Of a DNA stretch of 64,000 bases, positions 43,768-52,669 are shown one piece after another; the first letter of the stretch is position 1; each line of letters opens with the position of its first letter. This DNA comes from Clostridium isatidis (GTDB lineage Bacteria; Bacillota; Clostridia; Clostridiales; Clostridiaceae): assembly GCF_002285495.1 (NCBI RefSeq), contig NZ_CP016786.1, positions 2,760,001 to 2,824,000 on the forward strand, in the 5' to 3' direction. Under the pieces are notes generated by a model. The model was given only the letters and a program-made list of their open reading frames with translations, had not been told where the DNA came from and did not search any database. A program made the translations under genes and the position numbers.

Positions 43768-43781
43768 TGTACACGTTTACT
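43768..43781. promoter_or_regulatory. Candidate catabolite-responsive element
   Basis: TGTACACGTTTACT is close to the CcpA site consensus TGWAARCGTTWNCW, with one clear mismatch. It lies 63 bp upstream of the EIIC start between divergent genes. Confidence 0.5.
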
Positions 43782-43956
43782 TATTAATGTCATTTAGTTT
43801 AAAGGCCAATAAACTATCTGACATTAATATATCACTTGTGAAAGTTTTTTTCAATACCTGAAATAAATTTTCTTTTATTTTTTTTATTTATTTTATTTTT
43901 TACTTTTTTATTGTATAATAACAATAAATTATCACACTATAGAAAGGATTTATTTA

Positions 43957-44739
43957 ATGTCTAAGGAAATGAGTTGCCTTCTTCAAATGCGCAAAAATTA
44001 CAGCAAATTAAGTGCTAAAGAAATTGAAATAGCTAATTTTATATTAGAAGATCCTCAACGAGTAATTTACTATACTATAGATGATTTTTCTAAGGCTTTA
44101 AATGTATCTGAAGCAACAGTTTCTAGATTTGTACGTAAATTAGGATTTAAAAAGTTTCAAGTTTTTAAGGTGGCTTTAGCTAACGAAATTACTACATCTT
44201 CTAATTACAAATCTCTAGCTATAAAAAAACCTGAAAAAAACTTTCATAGTTTTAGTAATATTATTTTTGAACTTATTAAAAATTCAAATCATGATAATAA
44301 CGAAAAAACTTTAGCCAAGCTTAAATCAAATCTAATTATTTATGAAAAGGTTGCCTTTTTAGGAGTTGGAAACGCTAACGAATTAGCTTTTAATGCTTAT
44401 AATAGTTTTCCTAATGCAAATAGTAAGCTTTTGTACAATCAAGATTTTATATTTCAAAAAAATATTGCTTTTGATTTATCTAAAAATGATTTAGCAGTTT
44501 TATTTTGCACAAATGAAGAAGATGAAGATTATATTTTAGAAATAATAGATGTATTGAAAAAAAATCATGTTACAACTATTGGATTTTCTTATAATTCAAA
44601 CAGTATATTTTCTAAATCTGTTGCATACTCTCTAGCATCTAATATAGAAAATAATTCAGAGTTAACTGAAGATATACCTAATAAAATTTATATCTTGTCT
44701 TTAATCAAATATATGTATAATACTTGTTTTTCGGAATAA
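43957..44739 (+). CDS. RpiR-family transcriptional regulator (PTS operon)
   Basis: 260 residues. The N-terminal HTH (about 1-77; LSAKEIEIANFILEDP ... ALNVSEATVSRFVRKLGFKKFQVFK) is followed by an SIS sugar-phosphate-binding domain (about 105-255; VAFLGVGNANELAFNAY). The SIS part is divergent. It is transcribed away from the cellobiose-type PTS operon and is the likely regulator of it. Confidence 0.88.
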   Translation: MSKEMSCLLQMRKNYSKLSAKEIEIANFILEDPQRVIYYTIDDFSKALNVSEATVSRFVRKLGFKKFQVFKVALANEITTSSNYKSLAIKKPEKNFHSFSNIIFELIKNSNHDNNEKTLAKLKSNLIIYEKVAFLGVGNANELAFNAYNSFPNANSKLLYNQDFIFQKNIAFDLSKNDLAVLFCTNEEDEDYILEIIDVLKKNHVTTIGFSYNSNSIFSKSVAYSLASNIENNSELTEDIPNKIYILSLIKYMYNTCFSE

Positions 44740-44798
44740 AAATAGACTATCTCAAAATACATTAAGTTTTTAATTATTTTGAAATAGTCTTTCTTTTA
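44740..44798. terminator. Bidirectional terminator between the two RpiR genes
   Basis: AGACTATCTCAAAATA pairs with TATTTTGAAATAGTCT (one mismatch), with T-rich ends; the two regulator genes converge on it. Confidence 0.85.
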
Positions 44799-44801
44799 TA
44801 T

Positions 44802-45605
44802 TTAATTATTTTTCAAAATAGCATCAATAGTTATCTGCATCTTTTCGTTTAACTTATGATCCTCTAATAAAACCATTGATATTAAATCTATAATATACAT
44901 TACAGAAAATTGGCTATTTATAAATTTATTCTTATCTACAAATTTAGGATTATACACGATAAGCTCTATATCGGATAATTTACTAACCATACTATCCTTA
45001 AAGCTAGTCATTCCTACTATTTTAGCTCCTCTTTTTTTAGATAGCCTTAAAGCTTGAATAAGTTCTTCTGTTTCTCCAGAAATAGATATTCCTATAATTA
45101 AATCACCCATTGAAACAATAGAACTATTAATTATCATCATATGAGAATCTGTTATACTATGAACATTAAAGCCCATTCTAAGGAGTCTTTGCATCATTTC
45201 TTCACCTGTTAAACCTGAGCTCCCTACTCCATAAATATAAATATGTTTTGCTTTTTTAATTTCATTTACAACTTTAAATATAGAATCCTTATCAATAATT
45301 AATTTAGTTTTTTCAATTACTTCATTGTAATACTTATATACATAAGAAAAAATTCCTTCTTCTTCATTTTGAGCAGATTCAGAACCAGTTGAACTAAGTT
45401 TTATTTTCATATCTACAAAATTATCACAGCCGATTTTTTTTGAAAATCTTGTTATTGTAGCTCCTGAAGTACCTATTTCCTTTGCTAAATCTGTAATATT
45501 TATATTTTTTATCTTATCTCCATATTGAAGTATATAATCAGCAATAGCCTTTTCTTTTTCAGAAAACTGAGTATACTTATTTTGTATCTCACATAAAATA
45601 TCCAC
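44802..45605 (-). CDS. RpiR-family transcriptional regulator (nanE-linked)
   Basis: 267 residues with HTH (KEKAIADYILQYGDKIKNINITDLAKEIGTSGATITRFSKKIGCDNF) and a full SIS domain (IYIYGVGSSGLTGEEMMQRLLRMG, ISISGETEELIQALRLSKKRGA). It lies downstream of nanE on the same strand after a terminator. In clostridia an RpiR protein (NanR) controls sialic-acid genes, so it is the best candidate for control of the IICB-nanE pair. Confidence 0.88.
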   Translation of the reverse strand: MDILCEIQNKYTQFSEKEKAIADYILQYGDKIKNINITDLAKEIGTSGATITRFSKKIGCDNFVDMKIKLSSTGSESAQNEEEGIFSYVYKYYNEVIEKTKLIIDKDSIFKVVNEIKKAKHIYIYGVGSSGLTGEEMMQRLLRMGFNVHSITDSHMMIINSSIVSMGDLIIGISISGETEELIQALRLSKKRGAKIVGMTSFKDSMVSKLSDIELIVYNPKFVDKNKFINSQFSVMYIIDLISMVLLEDHKLNEKMQITIDAILKNN

Positions 45606-45691
45606 TTATTTTCCTCCACTAATTTATTTTATATTAACAATATACATAATTTTTAAAAATTATCCAAGTGGAATAAAATAATTTTCTTAAC

Positions 45692-45730
45692 AAAAAAACA
45701 GAGGTAGAAACCAAAAGATCTACCTCTAAT
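45692..45730 (-). terminator. Terminator after nanE
   Basis: AGAGGTAGA/TCTACCTCT stem followed by GTTTTTTTG on the minus strand. Confidence 0.85.
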
Positions 45731-45745
45731 ATATTTTTTATATTA

Positions 45746-46399
45746 TTATAATACTTTTATAAGCTCATCATTAAATTTTTTTGTTATTAATTGTGGTCTA
45801 GTTATTGCGCTTCCTACAACTACTGCATGTGCTCCCATTTCTATAGCTCTTTTAGCCTTTTCAGGAGTGTCAAAATTACCTTCAGCAATTACTTTCCCTT
45901 TACATTTTTCTACTAAAGCCATTAATACTTCAAAATTATTCATTCCCTTTGAATGTTCTGTATATCCAACTAAAGTAGTTCCAATATAATGAAAGCCTAA
46001 TTTATCAGCCCTTAGTCCCTCTTCAATTGTAGATATATCCGCAAAAAACTTTTGATTTGGATATTTTCTTAGTACTTCTTTTAAGAATTCCTCATCTTGA
46101 TCTTTTGTTGCGTCTAAAGCAAGTATATCTACTCCGGCATCAACAAGGGCGTCAACTTCCTTCATTGTTGGTGTTATATATGGCTTCAGTCCAGGATAAT
46201 TAATTTTTATTATTCCTATAACAGGTAAATCAACTGCTTTTTTTATTTCAATAATATCTTCAACGCTATTAGCTCTTATTCCTATAGCACCACCTTCTTT
46301 AGCAGCTACAGCCATTCTGCTCATAATATATGAACTATGCAATGGTTCGTGTTCTAATGCTTGGCATGATACTATTAGTCCTCTTTTTACTGCTTCCAT
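45746..46399 (-). CDS. nanE: N-acetylmannosamine-6-phosphate 2-epimerase
   Basis: The 217-residue TIM-barrel enzyme converts ManNAc-6-P to GlcNAc-6-P, the entry of sialic acid breakdown into amino-sugar metabolism. RGLIVSCQALEHEPLHSSYIMSRMAVAAKEGGAIGIRANS, VIGIIKINYPG, ALDATKDQDEE and VIAEGNFDTPEKA are conserved NanE blocks. It is 5 bp downstream of the IICB gene, so the PTS probably delivers ManNAc-6-P. Confidence 0.95.
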   Translation of the reverse strand: MEAVKRGLIVSCQALEHEPLHSSYIMSRMAVAAKEGGAIGIRANSVEDIIEIKKAVDLPVIGIIKINYPGLKPYITPTMKEVDALVDAGVDILALDATKDQDEEFLKEVLRKYPNQKFFADISTIEEGLRADKLGFHYIGTTLVGYTEHSKGMNNFEVLMALVEKCKGKVIAEGNFDTPEKAKRAIEMGAHAVVVGSAITRPQLITKKFNDELIKVL

Positions 46400-46404
46400 T
46401 GTTA

Positions 46405-47910
46405 TTAATCTCTCCCTATTAATTCATTTATTTTCTTGCTTAATGGATCTGCCTTTGCTCCAAATATTGCTTGAATTCCACCACCAACTTCTAATACACC
46501 AGTAGCACCTAATTTCTTTATTCTTTCCTTATCTACTTTTTTAACATCCTTAACAGCAACTCTTAATCTTGTTATGCAAGCTTCAACATCTTCTAAATTT
46601 TCTTTTCCGCCTAATGCTTCTAAAATTTGAACTGCTTTGCTATTTATTTCATCCTTTGGAGAAACTACTTTTACTTCTTCATTACCATCTTCAGCATTTT
46701 CATCCCTTCCTGGAGTTTTAACATTAAATTTAGTTATTAAGAACTTAAATGTAAAGTAATATAATGCTGCCCAGATGGCACCTTGTACTAATACTAGTAA
46801 CCAGTTTGTTTTAGCATTTCCTTGAAGTATTCCAAATAGAGTAAAGTCTATTAATCCGCCTGAGAAAGTATTACCTATTGATATATTTAGTAAGTCAGCA
46901 ACTAAGAATGAAACTCCATCAAAAAAGGCATGAACTACATATAGCCATGGTGCTATAAATAAGAACATAAACTCTATAGGTTCAGTGATACCTGTAATAA
47001 AGGAAGTTAATGCTGTTCCTAAAAATAAACCATAAAATGCTCTTCTTCTTTCCTTAGGTACACAATGGTACATAGCTAAACATGCTGCTGGTAATCCAAA
47101 CATCATTGTTCCAAAACGTCCTGCAAAGAATCTTGTGCCTTCTGTAAATAATCCAACATGATTTGGATCAGCTAATTGAGCAAAGAATATGTTTTGAGCA
47201 CCAACTATTGCTTGCCCTGCAACAGTTTCAACTCCACCTAATTCTGTATACCAGAATAGTGGATAAATCATATGATGTAATCCTACTGCTCCTGATAGTC
47301 TTAATAAGAAACCATATAGGAAAGTTCCTAATACACCTAAACCTGCTATTCCCTTACCTGCTGTTACTAACCAGCCTTGGAATGTTGGCCAAATTAAAAA
47401 GAATACAACTGCAACAAAAACTGCTCCTAGAGATGAAACTATTGGTACAAATCTTGATCCACCGAAGAAACCTAAAACATCTGGTAGTTTGATTGTGCTA
47501 TATCTATTATGAAGAAATGATACCATTAACGCTATTACTATAGCCCCAACAACACCAGTATCTATAGATCCTATTTCAGGATTAAAAGTTGTTATCATTC
47601 CTGCTATTGAAGCATTCATAACTAAGAAGGCAACAGCTCCTGCTAAACCAGCAGTTCCTTTATCCTTTTTAGCTAATCCTACACAAAGACCTATACATAT
47701 AATAAGCGATAAGTTTGCAAATACTGCATTTCCTGCAGCTGACATAATTGCAAAAATTCCTTGTAACCAAGCTATATTTAAAAATGGATATGCATTTATA
47801 GTATTAGGATTTGTTAATGCTCCTCCTATACCAAGCAATAAACCAGCTGCTGGTAATATAGCAATTGGCAACATAAAGGATTTACCTAACTTTTGTAATT
47901 GTTTGAACAT
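46405..47910 (-). CDS. PTS glucose-family EIICB permease (probable N-acetylmannosamine transporter)
   Basis: 501 residues. EIIC (about 1-390) has KLGKSFMLPIAILPAAGLLLGIG, GLHHMIYPLFWYTELGG and FITGITEPIEFMFLF; EIIB (about 420-500) has the phospho-cysteine in LEDVEACITRLRVAV. No EIIA domain, so it needs the free EIIA-Glc at 1241. The tight link with nanE suggests ManNAc as substrate; glucose or maltose cannot be excluded from the protein alone. Confidence 0.9.
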   Translation of the reverse strand: MFKQLQKLGKSFMLPIAILPAAGLLLGIGGALTNPNTINAYPFLNIAWLQGIFAIMSAAGNAVFANLSLIICIGLCVGLAKKDKGTAGLAGAVAFLVMNASIAGMITTFNPEIGSIDTGVVGAIVIALMVSFLHNRYSTIKLPDVLGFFGGSRFVPIVSSLGAVFVAVVFFLIWPTFQGWLVTAGKGIAGLGVLGTFLYGFLLRLSGAVGLHHMIYPLFWYTELGGVETVAGQAIVGAQNIFFAQLADPNHVGLFTEGTRFFAGRFGTMMFGLPAACLAMYHCVPKERRRAFYGLFLGTALTSFITGITEPIEFMFLFIAPWLYVVHAFFDGVSFLVADLLNISIGNTFSGGLIDFTLFGILQGNAKTNWLLVLVQGAIWAALYYFTFKFLITKFNVKTPGRDENAEDGNEEVKVVSPKDEINSKAVQILEALGGKENLEDVEACITRLRVAVKDVKKVDKERIKKLGATGVLEVGGGIQAIFGAKADPLSKKINELIGRD

Positions 47911-47932
47911 TAATATGCCTCCTTGAAAATTA

Positions 47933-47975
47933 TTTTAATAAAGTTTGCTTTATTAAAATTATATTCATCTGAATA
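47933..47975. promoter_or_regulatory. Inverted repeats upstream of the IICB-nanE operon
   Basis: TTTTAATAAAG-TTTG-CTTTATTAAAA (47933-47958) is a perfect 11-bp inverted repeat, and TATTCATCTGAATA (47962-47975) a second palindrome beside it. Both lie 23-65 bp before the ATG, in the leader or promoter, and could bind the RpiR regulator. Confidence 0.5.
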
Positions 47976-48086
47976 CATTTACATAGTATCACGAAAATAA
48001 TTTTTATGCAATAGATTTTATGAATATTTTTTTCTTTATTTTCTTCCTTTTTTACCAAACTATTATCTCCTAAAATATAGTTAAAT

Positions 48087-48123
48087 ATTTAAAGGGAGAT
48101 ACTTTTGTACCTCCCTTTAAATT
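48087..48123 (-). terminator. Terminator of the ABC operon
   Basis: TTTAAAGGGAG/CTCCCTTTAAA stem at the end of the ATPase gene, with AT-rich flanks on both sides. Confidence 0.75.
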
Positions 48124-48785
48124 AATTTAATTATATCTTCTTTATATTTTTCCAAATTATCTTTAAATATTCCTTTTATAACAAATGGTCTTCCCCCAAG
48201 AACATATACTGTTCCATTAAAAAAGATAGCCTCATCTACATCATGGGTGACAAACAATATGATTTTATCCTTTTCTTCTAACATCTCCTTTAAATCCCTC
48301 ATAATTAAATACTTAATTTTGTAATCTAAAGATTTAAAAGGTTCATCCATTAAAATAAGCTTTGAAGGTTTAAGAAAAGCTCTGGCAATATTAACTCTTT
48401 GCCGTATTCCCCCGCTTAATCTTCCAGGATATTCATTTTCTATTTCTTCAATATGTAAAAGCTTTAATATCTCTCTTATTTTCCTTATTCCTTCTTCTTT
48501 ATTAAAATAATCATATATAAATAGCTCCATATTTTCTTTAACTGTAAGCCAAGGAATTAACCTATCCTCCTGAAATATATAACTTATATCTTTATTTGTA
48601 TCAATTCCTATTATTTCTCCATTATCAGCCTTTACTAATCCTGCAATAATATTAAGCAAGGTACTTTTACCTCCACCTGATTGTCCAATTATACAATTTA
48701 TATTATCTTTAATTTCTAAATTAAATTTATCAAATATTATTTTTTCTTCAAAAGACTTAGATAAATTTTTAATCTTTAATTTCAT
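48117..48785 (-). CDS. ABC transporter ATPase (SsuB/TauB/NrtD type)
   Basis: 222 residues: Walker A GQSGGGKSTLL, Q-loop FQEDRLIPWLTVKENME, signature LSGGIRQRVNIARA, Walker B LILMDEPFKSLD and H-loop VTHDVDEAI. It powers the importer made with the permease 4 bp upstream and the binding protein before that. Confidence 0.93.
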   Translation of the reverse strand: MKLKIKNLSKSFEEKIIFDKFNLEIKDNINCIIGQSGGGKSTLLNIIAGLVKADNGEIIGIDTNKDISYIFQEDRLIPWLTVKENMELFIYDYFNKEEGIRKIREILKLLHIEEIENEYPGRLSGGIRQRVNIARAFLKPSKLILMDEPFKSLDYKIKYLIMRDLKEMLEEKDKIILFVTHDVDEAIFFNGTVYVLGGRPFVIKGIFKDNLEKYKEDIIKLI

Positions 48786-48789
48786 TTTC

Positions 48790-49542
48790 CTATCTCCATT
48801 TATATACCCTTTTCATAAGCAGTCTATTAATTAATTCAAAAAGTAAAGAAAGCAAAGCTATAATGAAAATCCAAGCAAAAATTGCTGTTGTATTGAAATT
48901 TACCTTTTCCAACTGAATAGCAGCTCCTATTCCATATCTTGGTTGACCATGAACTTCCCCAGCTATAACTACCTTAAAGGCTAATGAAATAGATGATATC
49001 AAAATTCCCATAATATAAAACATAATAGAAGGAATATATATTTTTAGTACTTTTTCCTTTGTTGATACACTATATACTTTACACATATCTAAAATATTTT
49101 TATCAATTTCTTTTAAAGAATTTAAAATTCCCTCATATAATATTGGGAAAACTATTGCAAAGCCTACAACATAGGGTGCCTTATTCTTATCAAACCAAAT
49201 AAGCGCCAATAAAACCAATATCATAGTGGGTATTGTCTTTCCTATCGTATTTATCGGCTTTAAAAAATTTCTAAAAAAGGGATACAATAAAGATAGTATC
49301 CCTAAAATAATAGATAAAGCTAAAGCACTAGTAAAACTAATAAAAGTTCTATATAAACTGCTAAATACATTGTTTATAAAATCCTTACTCTTTAATATAT
49401 CTAACATTGATAATATAATTTTTTCTATCCTTGGAATATATATTTCCTTATTAATTTTTATTGCAAGAAGCTCCCAAAGTATTATTAAAATCAGGAGTGA
49501 AATTAGGCTTTGCCTTTTATTTTTCCATAAAAACTCCTTCAT
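48790..49542 (-). CDS. ABC transporter permease (SsuC/TauC type)
   Basis: 250 residues with about six membrane segments. The coupling loop reads ILNSLKEIDKNILDMCKVYSVSTKEKVLKIYIPSI. VIAGEVHGQPRYGIGAAIQL is a family block. Its start lies 26 bp inside the upstream binding-protein gene, indicating coupled translation. Confidence 0.9.
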   Translation of the reverse strand: MKEFLWKNKRQSLISLLILIILWELLAIKINKEIYIPRIEKIILSMLDILKSKDFINNVFSSLYRTFISFTSALALSIILGILSLLYPFFRNFLKPINTIGKTIPTMILVLLALIWFDKNKAPYVVGFAIVFPILYEGILNSLKEIDKNILDMCKVYSVSTKEKVLKIYIPSIMFYIMGILISSISLAFKVVIAGEVHGQPRYGIGAAIQLEKVNFNTTAIFAWIFIIALLSLLFELINRLLMKRVYKWR

Positions 49543-50512
49543 CTGGAACCTTTCCTCCTATAGTTACTGGATCAAAGTCATTTAATTTATTAAAATATGT
49601 TTTATATTCATCCTTAGAATCGCTTATCTTTACAAATTTAATATTAGCCTTATCTATTGCCTTGGAAATTATAGACTTATCAGCTGAAACTCCTATTTCC
49701 TCACAATAGTTTGCTAATTCCTCCCTATTTTCATTTGCAAATATAGTACTTTCTTCCACCTTATCTAAAAAAACATCTATAAATTTACTATCATTTTCAA
49801 TTAAATCTTCTTTTACTATTATAGTAGCTTGAGGAAATCCGTAATCTGAAGAATTATTATTTTTCCATTCTTCATTTAAATCCATAACTACTTTTAATTC
49901 AGGCTTCTTTGATGAAATTTGTGAGAAAGCTGGTTCAGGAACAACAGCATATTTAGTTTTTCCTGCTAAAATCATTGGGGCAAGTTCAGTAACTCCATTA
50001 ACATAACTAAAATTAAAATCAGCTTCTATATCATATTCTGTATCTTTTAATATTGATTTAGTAACTATATCAGGTGTTAATCCTTTCCCAATATTATATA
50101 TTGCTTCTCCCTTTAAATCATCAATAGCTTTTTCTCCATCTAATGAAATTAAATAAAATGCTCCCCATCCAGTTGTTGCTACAATTTTATATCCAGCATT
50201 CTTATTATATTGAGTTGCTGCAACATTTGATGGAACAACAGCAATATCAACTTCTCCTTTTAATACCCCTGATACAACATTTTCAGCTGTCTTTTCTATA
50301 GAATAGCTAACATTATACCCATCTATAATTTCTGGATTTTCCTTTATCATTTTTGCCATTGCCATACTAGGTAATCCATCTGGAACAATAACTTTAATTT
50401 CCCTATCTTCTTTAGGAATATTGTCTGCTTCTTCATTAGTTGATGAGCCACATCCTGTAAAAACAAATAAAGTCATTGCCATTGTAATTATTTGCATTAA
50501 CTTTTTCTTCAT
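49517..50512 (-). CDS. ABC transporter substrate-binding lipoprotein (NMT1/SsuA-like)
   Basis: 331 residues with signal peptide MKKKLMQIITMAMTLFVFTGC (lipobox Cys 21). VIVPDGLPSMAMAKMIKENPEI, LKGEVDIAVVPSNVAATQYNK and TTGWGAFYLIS are typical of NMT1/SsuA-like periplasmic-binding folds that take up sulfonates, thiamine precursors, nitrate or riboflavin. No pathway gene is adjacent and no riboswitch is visible upstream, so the ligand is open. Confidence 0.88.
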   Translation of the reverse strand: MKKKLMQIITMAMTLFVFTGCGSSTNEEADNIPKEDREIKVIVPDGLPSMAMAKMIKENPEIIDGYNVSYSIEKTAENVVSGVLKGEVDIAVVPSNVAATQYNKNAGYKIVATTGWGAFYLISLDGEKAIDDLKGEAIYNIGKGLTPDIVTKSILKDTEYDIEADFNFSYVNGVTELAPMILAGKTKYAVVPEPAFSQISSKKPELKVVMDLNEEWKNNNSSDYGFPQATIIVKEDLIENDSKFIDVFLDKVEESTIFANENREELANYCEEIGVSADKSIISKAIDKANIKFVKISDSKDEYKTYFNKLNDFDPVTIGGKVPDEGVFMEK

Positions 50513-50586
50513 CTTAAATTATACCTCCTGGATAAATATTACTATAACTATAATACTACTCTTTTTTCCATCTTTTTTCAATTTGT

Positions 50587-50632
50587 AAAAAATGAGTTGT
50601 TTCGTTAAATTTAAGAAACAACTCATTTTTTA
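50587..50632 (-). terminator. Terminator of htpG
   Basis: AAAAAATGAGTTGTTTC pairs with its complement (17 bp) right after the htpG stop, with an A/T run on each side. Confidence 0.88.
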
Positions 50633-50636
50633 ATAT

Positions 50637-52505
50637 TTATAGTTCAACTACTCTTTTCATTATTTCATTACTTCTTTGAATAAACTCATCAAGTTCTTCT
50701 GCATTTAATGACTTATTAGAAATTAAAGCTAAATCAACTATTTGATTGCATATTAATTTAATTATATCTTTCTTAATTTCATCATCCTTAAGGGATACTA
50801 ACTTCTTAACTATAGGATTATTATCATTTATAACAAGTGTCTTTTCCTCTGGGAAGCTCATTCCAACAGCTCCGCCAAATTGCTTTTGCATTTCTGCCAT
50901 TCTTCTTGAATATTCAGAAACAAGTATCATAGCTGGAGTTCCTTCACTTTTTAAACTTTCTACAGAATACTCTTTAACCTTATCGCCTATAGCTTCTTTA
51001 AATAATTCTATAATTTTATCCTTTTCTTCTTTATTTTCTTCTTTATTTTCCTTATCTTTTAGAATATCAGATAAGTCTGAATCAACTCTATTAAACTTAA
51101 TATTTCCAACCTTATATTCTAGGAAGGATATAAAATTGTTATCTATTGGAGTACTTAGTATAACTGCATCTAATCCGTATTCCTTAAATAACTTAATATA
51201 TTGAGATTGTTTTTCTGTATCATTAATATAGAATACCTTATTTTCATGTTTGTCCTTTGCATTTTCTAAGTAATCATTTAATGTAATATAATTACCTTCA
51301 ATATTTTTAAATATTATTGAATCTTTGATTTTATCATAGAAACTTTCATCCCTTAGGCATCCATATTTAATGAATAGTTGAATATCATCCCAGAATTCAT
51401 TATACTTTTCTCTATCATTTTTGAATATTGAATTTAACTTATCAGCTACCTTTTTTACTATATGCTTAGATATTCTGCTTACATCTTTATCATTTTGTAG
51501 GAAACTTCTTGAAACATTTAAAGGTAGATCTGGACAGTCAATAGCTCCTTTTAAAAGTAATAGGAACTCAGGAATAACTTCCTTTATATTATTTGCTACG
51601 AAAACTTGATTATTAAATAGCTTTACTTCCCCTTCTATTAATTCAAATTCATTTTTTAATTTAGGGAAATAAAGAATTCCTTTTAAATTAAAAGGATAAT
51701 CAACATTTAAATGTATCCAGAATAAAGGATCTTGGAAATCATGAAATACCTTATGATAGAATTTTTTATATTCTTCATCTGTACATTCACTTGGCTTCTT
51801 AAGCCATAAAGGATTAGTATCATTTAATGGAGTATCCTTTTCAGAACTCTTATCTTCTTCCTTTTTATCCTCATCCTTTAAGAAAATTTCTACAGGTAAA
51901 AATCCACAATATTTTTCAATAATTCCCCTTACTTTATAGAAATCTAAAAATTCCTTACTTTCATCATCTATATATAGAGTTATAGTGGTTCCCCTTGTAG
52001 TTCTTAAATCTGAAGGACTTATTTCATATTCAGTTCCGCCATCAGAAATCCATCTAACAGCCTCCGAATCTTCTTTATATGAAAGGGTATCTATTTGTAC
52101 TCTCTTAGATACCATAAATGCTGAATAAAAACCAAGTCCAAAATGGCCTATTATATCATTTCCTTCAGCCATTTTATCTTTATATTTTTCCACAAAATCC
52201 TGTGCACCTGAGAAAGCTACTTGATTAATATATTTTCTAACTTCTTCCTCAGTCATTCCTATTCCATTATCACTGAAAGTTAATGTACCTTTTTCTTTAC
52301 TTACTGAAACTATTATTTTATAATTTTCTTCATTGTTACTTTTAGCTTCTCCAAAAGATACTAGTCTTTTATGCTTACTAACAGCATCACAACCATTACT
52401 TATAAGCTCTCTTATAAATATATCTTTATCTGAATATAACCATTTTTTTATGATAGGAAAAATATTTTCAGTATTAATTGAAATATTACCCTTTTCATTA
52501 CTCAT
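50637..52505 (-). CDS. htpG: Chaperone protein HtpG (Hsp90)
   Basis: 622 residues from ATG 52505, which has GGAGG upstream; the longer TTG-type frame overlaps it. The N-terminal GHKL ATPase domain has LIRELISNGCDAVSKHKRL, DNGIGMT and GHFGLGFYSAFMV. The middle domain has LPLNVSRSFLQ, and the C-terminal dimer domain follows. It assists late folding under stress. Confidence 0.96.
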   Translation of the reverse strand: MSNEKGNISINTENIFPIIKKWLYSDKDIFIRELISNGCDAVSKHKRLVSFGEAKSNNEENYKIIVSVSKEKGTLTFSDNGIGMTEEEVRKYINQVAFSGAQDFVEKYKDKMAEGNDIIGHFGLGFYSAFMVSKRVQIDTLSYKEDSEAVRWISDGGTEYEISPSDLRTTRGTTITLYIDDESKEFLDFYKVRGIIEKYCGFLPVEIFLKDEDKKEEDKSSEKDTPLNDTNPLWLKKPSECTDEEYKKFYHKVFHDFQDPLFWIHLNVDYPFNLKGILYFPKLKNEFELIEGEVKLFNNQVFVANNIKEVIPEFLLLLKGAIDCPDLPLNVSRSFLQNDKDVSRISKHIVKKVADKLNSIFKNDREKYNEFWDDIQLFIKYGCLRDESFYDKIKDSIIFKNIEGNYITLNDYLENAKDKHENKVFYINDTEKQSQYIKLFKEYGLDAVILSTPIDNNFISFLEYKVGNIKFNRVDSDLSDILKDKENKEENKEEKDKIIELFKEAIGDKVKEYSVESLKSEGTPAMILVSEYSRRMAEMQKQFGGAVGMSFPEEKTLVINDNNPIVKKLVSLKDDEIKKDIIKLICNQIVDLALISNKSLNAEELDEFIQRSNEIMKRVVEL

Positions 52506-52669
52506 AATATCATCCCTCCAAAACATAATTTTAAAATTCTAAAAAGTTAATGTCAATATTTCCATTGATTGTTAACTATTTGTACAAAATTTGTACATGT
52601 TCTCACCATCGTTATTTTATTAAAAAATGTATATAATATATTAAGAATAATAAATCAAAGGAGAAAGAT

